DNA of 5,799 bases from Candidatus Babelota bacterium (GTDB taxonomy: Bacteria; Babelota; Babeliae; Babelales; Vermiphilaceae), in NCBI GenBank assembly GCA_013213985.1, contig JABSSP010000140.1:1-5799 (forward strand), given 5' to 3'. Numbering within the stretch: the first letter of the stretch is position 1; each line of letters starts with the position of its first letter. The translations under genes were made by a program, and so were the position numbers. Below, piece after piece: positions 1 to 4,952 of this stretch. The notes beneath the pieces were generated by a model. That model ran no database searches, had not been told where the DNA came from, and saw nothing but the letters and a program-made list of their open reading frames with translations.

Positions 1-429
1 GCTATATCCAATTTGAGCAAAAATGAAAAAAAACAAACCATACTTGGTTTGTATCACAAATACTTTGTAGACGCACAAATAATTCATACTGTTTATGAAA
101 AACGTAACGAACAAAATATTTTTATATGCGCTGGTGCTGCTCATATAGAAAGAACATTACCTATTCTTCAAAAATTAGGTTACGAACACCAAGCAAGTGA
201 AGGGAACGAATACTATAATCCCGATACACAACAATTTTCTGAGCCCGATACGTTGGATGTTGCACAAACGTTTAAACAATTGGATGAGAAAGTTCCTGCA
301 GGTATACCCGTTCATAATGATAGAATGAATGGTGCAATAGTTTGGTTATTGCTCGTCTTTGCATCAATACTCTTTATCTTACACCGAAACAGAAAACAAA
401 AAAGATATATCATCAGTGGTATACAATAA
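1..429 (+). CDS. C-terminal part of an unrecognised protein with a C-terminal membrane anchor (5' partial)
   Basis: The reading frame is open to the left edge (the first codons read A-I-S-N-L-S-K), so the gene begins outside the window; the TTG at 13 should not be taken as the start. About 142 residues are visible. The first ~100 look soluble and polar. Near visible residues 38-62 is a strand-turn-helix pattern, NIFICAGAAHIERTLP followed by LQKLGYE, meaning a hydrophobic strand, a small Gly/Ala-rich turn with His, then a helix. Visible residues ~110-128 form one hydrophobic helix followed by the basic tail HRNRKQKR. By the positive-inside rule this puts the tail in the cytoplasm and the main domain outside it. 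The gene ends at TAA and is followed by a hairpin. I do not recognise the family with confidence. The AGAAH pattern loosely recalls TraB/GumN-like proteins and hypothetical proteins of Dependentiae and giant viruses, but that is memory, not evidence. Confidence 0.75.
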   Translation, partial: AISNLSKNEKKQTILGLYHKYFVDAQIIHTVYEKRNEQNIFICAGAAHIERTLPILQKLGYEHQASEGNEYYNPDTQQFSEPDTLDVAQTFKQLDEKVPAGIPVHNDRMNGAIVWLLLVFASILFILHRNRKQKRYIISGIQ

Positions 430-460
430 TATTTACTTTAATCTCTATCTCCATTTATAT

Positions 461-491
461 AGGCGTTGGTAGTAATTAACTATCAGCGCCT
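461..491 (+). terminator. Hairpin after the first gene, possible terminator without a clear T-run
   Basis: Arms AGGCGTTGGTAG (461-472) and CTATCAGCGCCT (480-491) can pair over 12 positions, counting two G-U wobbles, around the 7-base loop TAATTAA. It lies 32 bases after the stop of the upstream gene, a suitable place for a terminator. The 3' side reads TTATCGTGTTAT rather than a run of T, so intrinsic termination would be weak. It may instead protect the 3' end of the transcript. Confidence 0.4.
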
Positions 492-505
492 TATCGTGTT
501 ATAAT
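476..505 (+). promoter_or_regulatory. Candidate sigma70-type promoter for the ABC-F gene
   Basis: A perfect TATAAT lies at 500-505. TTAACT at 476-481 matches four of six bases of the -35 consensus, with an 18-base spacer. Transcription would begin near 512, leaving a leader of about 45 bases before the GTG start at 557. The -35 box overlaps the loop and 3' arm of the hairpin at 461-491. Consensus matching in AT-rich DNA is weak evidence, but the exact -10 and its position support the call. Confidence 0.45.
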
Positions 506-556
506 AACTTATACAAAGCTTTTATTTGTCCTTTTTTAAAGAAAGAAATAAAAATC

Positions 557-2449
557 GTGATCAGTGCCCATAATCTCTGCCTTAATTTTGGCCCCCAGAC
601 AATCTTTGATGATTTGTCTTTTACTTTTCAGGGTAATCAGCGCATTGGCGTAGCTGGTAGAAATGGTGCTGGTAAATCAACACTATTAAAAGTTGTTGCT
701 GGTCAACAACAACCTGATAGCGGATCGATTTTCTTTGCCAAGGACAAACAAATCGCCTATCTCCCGCAAGAAGTTGTGCTCGAGTCACATCAGAATATCC
801 TACAAGAAACATTCAGTACGTTTGAAAAAATAGAGCAACTTGAAGACGAACAAAAAAAACTTGAACTGATTCTTGATCAAGACAATGTATCAGCTGAAAC
901 TATTGATCGATATTCTGAAATCTGCGAACAACTTGCTGAACTCAATCCTGACAATGCCCGTGCTGAAACTAAAAAAATATTACTTGGCCTTGGTTTTACT
1001 GAAAATCAATTCGATAAGTCAGTCAGCACATTGAGCACCGGCTGGAGAATGCGCATTGTTCTTGCAAAACTTTTATTAAAAAAAGCAGATTTTTATCTGT
1101 TTGACGAACCTACAAACCATTTAGACATCGTAGCAAAAGAATGGTTTGTAGAATTTTTAAAAAATGCGCCATTCGGTTTCATGATTGTCTCACACGAACG
1201 TTATTTTCTTGACCAATTGTGCACACATATTTTAGAACTTGAACAAGGCAGACATAAATTATACACCGGCAATTACAGCCACTATGAAAAACAAAAAGAA
1301 CGTGATTTAGAACTTTTAACTGCTGCTCGTAATCAACAACAAAAAGAATTGAAACAAAAAATGGATACCGTGCAACGCTTTAGAGCAAAGTCGAGCAAAG
1401 CACGCATGGCACAAAGTATGCTTAAATCAATTAAACGAATTGAACTTATCACCCTTCCACCGACTCCAAAAAATATTAATTTTTCTTTCCCCCCACTCAA
1501 ACAACCAGGCCGCATTGTGTTAAAAGTCAATGGCGTGAGTCATGCTTTTAGCGGCAAAGGACAAATATTTCATAACGCATCTTTTGAAGTACAACGCGGC
1601 AAAAAAATAGCAATCATTGCCCCAAACGGTGTTGGTAAAACAACATTGTTCAATATCATTGCTAATAAATTAAAACTACAAAACGGCTCCGTTGAATTTG
1701 GCCACAATGTTGACTATGCGCTCTTTGATCAAGATCAATCAAAACTTTTTGAACCAAAACAAAGCATGTTAAAAAATCTCAATAACCATTGTCCTAAGGT
1801 TCCTGACCAAAAAATTAGAACACTCTTAGGTGCATTTTTATTTGATGAAAATGATTTACAAAAACCTGCACAAGTATTAAGCGGGGGAGAAAAAAACCGT
1901 ATTGGTATGACACGTGTACTTTTACAAGATGCTAACTTGTTACTTCTCGACGAGCCCACCAACCATTTAGATATTGCATCCAAGGAAGTATTGCTCAATG
2001 CGCTCAAAAAATATCAAGGCACTATCTTATTCGTTTCGCATGATCACGATTTTGTGAACAAGCTTGCAACGGATATCATCGAATTAAATGCAAACGGCAC
2101 ACATGTCTATCACGGAAATTACGAAGAATATTTATTTCATAAAAAACAAATGTCAGGTGATGACACCATCGGTAACCAAACATTTAATGCGCAACCAAAA
2201 ACAAAATCCAAAAAAATACAAAATAACAAAGAGCTTTTTCAACTCAATAAACGAAGCAAAAGTTTAGAACGCAAAATAGAAAAATTAGAAAAAGAAATTA
2301 ATAAAATAGAATTATCTTTTGCTGATGCTTCATATGGATCAGAAAACTATCAAGAACTTGATACAAAATTGCGCACACTCAAAAAAGAACTTGAACAATG
2401 TTGTACTGATTGGGAAAAGATACAAGAAAAAATAGAAAAAAATAGTTAA
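557..2449 (+). CDS. ABC-F family ATP-binding protein (YheS/ABCF3-like)
   Basis: A complete 630-residue protein with two ABC ATPase domains and no membrane segments, the ABC-F architecture. These proteins act on the ribosome, binding near the tRNA exit site to modulate translation or relieve stalling or antibiotic effects; they are not transporters. Domain 1: Walker A GRNGAGKST (residues 34-42), Q-loop YLPQE (68-72), signature LSTGW (159-163), Walker B with catalytic Glu184, D-loop NHLD, H-loop His213. The charged interdomain linker carries FRAKSSKARMAQ (275-286), typical of the P-site-tRNA-interacting region. Domain 2: Walker A APNGVGKTT (355-363), signature LSGGE (441-445), Walker B LLLLDEP with Glu466, H-loop His495. 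Residues ~556-630 form a Lys/Glu-rich coiled coil, as at the C-terminus of YheS and Uup. GWRMR after signature 1 and the coil resemble YheS; subfamily is from memory. GTG is the start because the alignment begins there; the upstream purine-rich AAAGAAAG is only a weak ribosome binding site. Oddities: LSTGW for LSGGW, and Ala for the first Gly of Walker A 2. Confidence 0.95.
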   Translation: MISAHNLCLNFGPQTIFDDLSFTFQGNQRIGVAGRNGAGKSTLLKVVAGQQQPDSGSIFFAKDKQIAYLPQEVVLESHQNILQETFSTFEKIEQLEDEQKKLELILDQDNVSAETIDRYSEICEQLAELNPDNARAETKKILLGLGFTENQFDKSVSTLSTGWRMRIVLAKLLLKKADFYLFDEPTNHLDIVAKEWFVEFLKNAPFGFMIVSHERYFLDQLCTHILELEQGRHKLYTGNYSHYEKQKERDLELLTAARNQQQKELKQKMDTVQRFRAKSSKARMAQSMLKSIKRIELITLPPTPKNINFSFPPLKQPGRIVLKVNGVSHAFSGKGQIFHNASFEVQRGKKIAIIAPNGVGKTTLFNIIANKLKLQNGSVEFGHNVDYALFDQDQSKLFEPKQSMLKNLNNHCPKVPDQKIRTLLGAFLFDENDLQKPAQVLSGGEKNRIGMTRVLLQDANLLLLDEPTNHLDIASKEVLLNALKKYQGTILFVSHDHDFVNKLATDIIELNANGTHVYHGNYEEYLFHKKQMSGDDTIGNQTFNAQPKTKSKKIQNNKELFQLNKRSKSLERKIEKLEKEINKIELSFADASYGSENYQELDTKLRTLKKELEQCCTDWEKIQEKIEKNS

Positions 2450-2488
2450 AGAAAAAGAGGCTCAATTTTGAGCCTCTTTTTCTTTTTT
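2448..2488. terminator. Bidirectional intrinsic terminator between convergent genes
   Basis: Arms 2448-2465 and 2468-2485 are perfectly complementary over 18 bases. The core is GAGGCTCAA/TTGAGCCTC, flanked by an A-rich 5' side and a T-rich 3' side (CTTTTTCTTTTTT). The structure starts inside the TAA stop of the ABC-F gene and ends 11 bases before the stop of the opposing SPFH gene. With a U-run on each strand after the GC core, it should stop transcription in both directions. No other convergent junction in the window has this classical form. Confidence 0.92.
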
Positions 2489-2499
2489 ATATATGTGTT

Positions 2500-3435
2500 T
2501 TATTTAATGTCTTCAAACACTTTTTTAATTGATGCTAAAGAACCAATTAACGCTGACGCTTCGTATGGTAAAATAATCATTTTGTCATTTTTACCTTTGG
2601 TCATTTCAGGCAACATCTTCATGTATTGCTGTGTAATAAGATACGGTGCTGGGTCGCCTGGAAGTGAGCCTTTAACCAAATTAATCGCTTGTGCTTCAGC
2701 TGCTGCAACTTGAATACGTGCTTCAGCTTCACCACTCGCTCGCAACACTTGCGATTCTTTCACACCTTCGGCGTTTAGAATTGCTGAACGTTTTGCGCCT
2801 TCAGCTTCTAAAATAGCGGCACGTTTATCCCGTTCTGCACGCATTTGTTTTTCCATTGCCTGACGAATATCTTCAGGTGGATTAACTTCGAGTAATTCAA
2901 CGCGGTTAACTTTAACGCCCCACTTGTCAGTTGCTTCGTCTAAGATGATGCGTAATTTTTCGTTAATTGAGCTACGAGAAACAAGAGTTTCCTCTAAGTC
3001 CATTGAACCGATAACGTTACGCAAGGTTGTTTGGGTTAGTTTTTCAATTGCTTCAGGTAAATTTAATACTGCGTAAATTGCCGCTTTTGGATCAAAAATT
3101 TGATAGTAAAGAAGCGCATTAATTTCCATTGTTACGTTATCTTTGGTGATTACATTTTGTTTTGGAAAATCGTACACCGCTTCACGCAAATCAATTCGAA
3201 AAAGTATCTTAATGTATCGTACATGTCGACGTCCCTCTTGAAATAAAAAGGTCCAAGTAACTGAACGCGGGTTATCCAAAAACGGAATTATAAAATGAAG
3301 ACCAGGACCCAAAATACGATGGAATTTACCAAGTCGTTCAACAATAACAACTTGTGCTTGTTGAACTAAATAAACACTATTAAAGAGTAAGATAAATAGA
3401 AATAGGCCTAGAGCCAGTGCAATATAAAAGATCAT
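2500..3435 (-). CDS. SPFH/band-7 domain membrane protein (QmcA/paraslipin-like)
   Basis: A complete 311-residue stomatin/prohibitin/flotillin (SPFH) family protein. Residues ~3-24 form one N-terminal membrane helix; the band-7 domain follows (VVIVERLGKF, GPGLHFIIPF, DLREAVYDFP, VITKDNVTMEI). The family hallmark LTQTTLRNVIG is at 133-143 and WGVKVNRVELLEVNPPEDI at 172-190. A charged coiled coil follows, with three 11-residue repeats (ILEAEGAKRSA, ILNAEGVKESQ, VLRASGEAEAR), and the C-terminus ILPYEASALIGS matches that of QmcA. Such proteins form large membrane-bound oligomeric cages linked to membrane microdomains and proteostasis, including FtsH in some bacteria. Compared with E. coli QmcA as I recall it, about 18-20 extra residues lie near 59-78 (SVTWTFLF to YIKILFR). 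The ATG start is backed by GGAGG five bases upstream (3441-3445). No NfeD-family partner is adjacent: the next gene upstream is divergent, and a terminator lies downstream. Confidence 0.95.
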   Translation of the reverse strand: MIFYIALALGLFLFILLFNSVYLVQQAQVVIVERLGKFHRILGPGLHFIIPFLDNPRSVTWTFLFQEGRRHVRYIKILFRIDLREAVYDFPKQNVITKDNVTMEINALLYYQIFDPKAAIYAVLNLPEAIEKLTQTTLRNVIGSMDLEETLVSRSSINEKLRIILDEATDKWGVKVNRVELLEVNPPEDIRQAMEKQMRAERDKRAAILEAEGAKRSAILNAEGVKESQVLRASGEAEARIQVAAAEAQAINLVKGSLPGDPAPYLITQQYMKMLPEMTKGKNDKMIILPYEASALIGSLASIKKVFEDIK

Positions 3436-3440
3436 GATTG

Positions 3441-3445
3441 CCTCC
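3441..3445 (-). promoter_or_regulatory. Strong Shine-Dalgarno site for the SPFH gene
   Basis: GGAGG on the minus strand lies five bases before the ATG at 3435. It is the clearest ribosome binding site in the window and fixes the start of the SPFH gene. Confidence 0.85.
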
Positions 3446-3469
3446 GTGAATATAAGTGGTTGACGTGTA

Positions 3470-3498
3470 TTTATAGTTGGCGAGAAAAAATGCGTTAC
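3470..3498 (-). promoter_or_regulatory. Tentative promoter for the SPFH gene
   Basis: On the minus strand, TATAAA (3470-3475) is a fair -10 box, placed so that a transcript would begin about 25 bases before the start codon, just ahead of the Shine-Dalgarno site. At a 17-base spacer the -35 position reads GTAACG, which matches only three of six consensus bases. The call rests mainly on position. Confidence 0.3.
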
Positions 3499-3614
3499 TC
3501 ATCAAAAAAAATGAAAGAATTTTTTGAAACGATGAGCAATAAATTTTGAACGAATAAGTTTATTCTTGCACGCATACCTCACTAATAATGATACAGCTAA
3601 AACAACTATCTGTC

Positions 3615-3628
3615 AAGTCATTTGACTT
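3615..3628. repeat. Short palindrome, possible operator
   Basis: AAGTCA and TGACTT are perfect inverted half-sites separated by TT. The right half contains TTGACT (3622-3627), a good -35-like hexamer on the plus strand. A symmetric site overlapping a -35 box is what a dimeric repressor would use. No regulator gene is visible nearby, so the role is inferred. Confidence 0.35.
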
Positions 3629-3700
3629 AAAACTGTCATGCAGATACGCTATTTTTATACATCAAAGAATGTTCGTATTGCAGATATACATATTTATACA
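3622..3700 (+). promoter_or_regulatory. Candidate promoter region of the hydrolase gene
   Basis: Two arrangements are possible. TTGACT (3622-3627) has the better -35, but at a 17-base spacer its -10 is the poor TACGCT (3645-3650). TATACA (3695-3700) is a better -10, with TTCGTA (3672-3677) as a poor -35 at 17 bases. The second leaves a leader of about 25 bases before the ATG at 3732. Neither is convincing alone. Confidence 0.3.
3640..3700 (+). repeat. Imperfect direct repeat, 40-base period
   Basis: Two copies of about 21-22 bases start at 3640 and 3680. Both begin GCAGATA and end TTTATACA, with a variable middle. The period of 40 bases is close to four helical turns, so paired sites would lie on the same DNA face. 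Low sequence complexity makes chance resemblance possible. Confidence 0.3.
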
Positions 3701-3731
3701 GAGTAATTATTTATAGGACGAGTGAGGATGC

Positions 3732-4766
3732 ATGATGATATTTTCATCTAAACCTACACATCATCAATTTCTTCTCTGTACTCTTTTGGTGCCTTTACTC
3801 CCAGGTTGCACATCTTCACGTCATCGAACAATTGTAAGAAAAATTTCAATACATGCCGAAAAAAAAACAACCGCTGCCAACTGTAACATAACACCAACTA
3901 TCACTGTCTGGATTCACGGTACACGTTTGTTTGCGTCTTCAGTTTTTAAAAGATTTTTCCATAGCGAACCCGGGCTTAAAAAAGCCACTGACATGGACAG
4001 CATCTACCACTTACACACTATAGCCCACACACTCTGTGAATCAGATTCCGCAATGTTTTGCATAGATGATTTTTATTTATTTGGCTGGTCAGGTAAACTC
4101 AGCTTTAGTGCCCGCGAACAAGCGGCAAAAGAACTCTATAAACAACTTGTCGCCTTAATCCATACGTATAAAAAAGATTGCGGTGTCACACCGAACATTC
4201 GATTCTTAACGCATAGCCACGGCGGTAATGTTGCGCTCAATTTGTCCAAAATAAAAAATCCTGATGATGAACTATCTATATCGGAACTTATCTTACTTGC
4301 ATGCCCCGTTCAACTCACAACGCATAATTGTATCAAAGATCCCATGTTCCAAAAGGTTTATTCAATTTATTCTCACTTAGATTTGATGCAAGTACTTGAT
4401 CCGCAAGGACTCTATAGAAAACGTCACCGAGGTGATTCGTTTTTGTCAAAAAAGTGTTTTGAACCTCATGAAAAATTAGCGCAAGTGAAAATAAAGTTAA
4501 ATGGACGAGCACTTATACACAGTGAATTTATCATGCAGCGATTTTTAAAACAGCTTGCCACTATTGTTAAAGAAATTAAACAATGGAAACAGGAATTCCC
4601 AGATTTTCAAGACGAATGGACCTACACTAAAAAAGTACTCTGCCTTTATAGCAACGGACACAAGGTGCGACCGTTAACATACTTAGCACACAACAACAAA
4701 CAACTCAGACGCGTTACTGAAAAACTTGCGTTGATAGAAATGGAAAAGCAAGTGTTGCAAGCGTAA
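3732..4766 (+). CDS. Predicted lipoprotein with alpha/beta-hydrolase (lipase-like) fold
   Basis: A complete protein of 344 residues. The N-terminus is a lipoprotein-type signal: a Lys/His-containing n-region, a hydrophobic stretch (FLLCTLLVPLL) and LPGC with Cys26 as the likely lipidated residue; Pro at -2 is uncommon. After a basic linker, TITVWIHGTRLF (56-67) matches the first strand and oxyanion turn (HGT) of lipase-like alpha/beta hydrolases. RFLTHSHGGNVAL (157-169) is the nucleophile elbow, with Ser162 as likely nucleophile; the usual G-x-S-x-G has Thr160 in place of the first Gly. Asp217 (YSHLDL) or Asp223 and His263 (RALIHSEF) are plausible remaining triad members, by position only. 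FYLFGWSGKLSF (114-125) is a distinctive internal motif. The substrate is unknown; an acyl ester or lipid is a guess. Tandem ATGs at 3732 and 3735 follow GAGG (3724-3727); the second is better spaced (7 bases rather than 4), so the protein may be one residue shorter. It resembles hydrolases I recall from Dependentiae genomes, but I cannot verify this. Confidence 0.85.
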   Translation: MMIFSSKPTHHQFLLCTLLVPLLPGCTSSRHRTIVRKISIHAEKKTTAANCNITPTITVWIHGTRLFASSVFKRFFHSEPGLKKATDMDSIYHLHTIAHTLCESDSAMFCIDDFYLFGWSGKLSFSAREQAAKELYKQLVALIHTYKKDCGVTPNIRFLTHSHGGNVALNLSKIKNPDDELSISELILLACPVQLTTHNCIKDPMFQKVYSIYSHLDLMQVLDPQGLYRKRHRGDSFLSKKCFEPHEKLAQVKIKLNGRALIHSEFIMQRFLKQLATIVKEIKQWKQEFPDFQDEWTYTKKVLCLYSNGHKVRPLTYLAHNNKQLRRVTEKLALIEMEKQVLQA

Positions 4767-4776
4767 AATAATGATA

Positions 4777-4952
4777 TAATGACGTCCTTCGATACATTTT
4801 CCTTTTCAAGAAAAACACTCAGGATGCGATAAATTAATATTTTATTTAATAATGCGGAAATTCTTTTTAAAAATGTACTTCTCTGTTGTTAAATTAATTA
4901 AACTCGCATCCTGAGTGATTTGCGAAGCAAATTGTATCGAAGGACGACATTA
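4777..4952. repeat. Large inverted repeat: two REP-like units around an AT-rich spacer
   Basis: Unit 1 (4779-4829) and unit 2 (4904-4950) are inverted copies. Blocks CGTCCTTCGATACA (4783-4796, inverted at 4933-4946) and CACTCAGGATGCGA (4816-4829, inverted at 4904-4917) are each 14 bases and identical. Their centres differ: 19 bases at 4797-4815 and 15 bases at 4918-4932. The outer stem continues to TAATG (4777-4781) pairing with CATTA (4948-4952), with one A-A mismatch at 4782/4947. The spacer 4830-4903 is AT-rich and contains AAATTAAT near both ends. Each unit also has internal pairing (TCCT with AGGA, plus a central hairpin), as in REP elements. CCTTCGA...TCAGGATG palindromes are known to me from intergenic DNA of diverse bacteria. 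Lying between convergent genes, it may also act as a terminator or 3'-end stabiliser, though it lacks a long T-run. Confidence 0.9.
4918..4932. repeat. Central perfect hairpin of REP-like unit 2
   Basis: ATTTGC-GAA-GCAAAT is a perfect six-base stem with a three-base loop, placed between the two conserved 14-base blocks of unit 2. The equivalent centre of unit 1 (4797-4815) is unrelated in sequence but contains TTTTC-AA-GAAAA (4803-4814), also self-complementary. Confidence 0.8.

Larger units (their letters stand above)
3436..3731. other. Divergent intergenic region with promoters and small repeats
   Basis: This stretch lies between the starts of the SPFH gene (-) and the hydrolase gene (+) and must carry both promoters. 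I see no credible coding frame or RNA gene. It holds a hairpin-like inverted repeat CTCATC/GATGAG (3498-3503 and 3531-3536) enclosing an A-run and a T-run that could extend the stem. It also holds the palindrome AAGTCA-TT-TGACTT (3615-3628) and an imperfect direct repeat beginning GCAGATA at 3640 and 3680. Ordinary AT-rich sequence fills the rest. Confidence 0.6.

Noticed and set aside
13..15. TTG as start of the first gene
   Set aside because: The frame is open to the window edge, TTG has no good Shine-Dalgarno site ahead of it, and the protein appears to begin mid-domain; the gene is better treated as 5' partial.
621..2007. Minus-strand open frames (621-812, 1333-1530, 1735-2007) within the ABC-F gene
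   Set aside because: All lie antisense to conserved ABC motifs and have no plausible product or ribosome binding site.
2468..2713. Plus-strand open frame opposite the 3' end of the SPFH gene
   Set aside because: It starts inside the terminator, lies antisense to a well-conserved coding region, and its translation shows no family features.
557..4766. A multi-gene defence or secretion system across the window
   Set aside because: Gene orientation alternates, the ABC-F and transketolase are housekeeping types, and no nuclease, toxin, reverse transcriptase or secretion component is visible.
4830..4903. Small RNA or gene within the spacer of the inverted repeat
   Set aside because: The spacer is AT-rich with no open frame of note and no promoter-terminator pair that I can defend.
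4783..4946. CRISPR-like repeat
   Set aside because: There are only two copies, inverted rather than direct, with palindromic internal structure; this is a REP-like pair.
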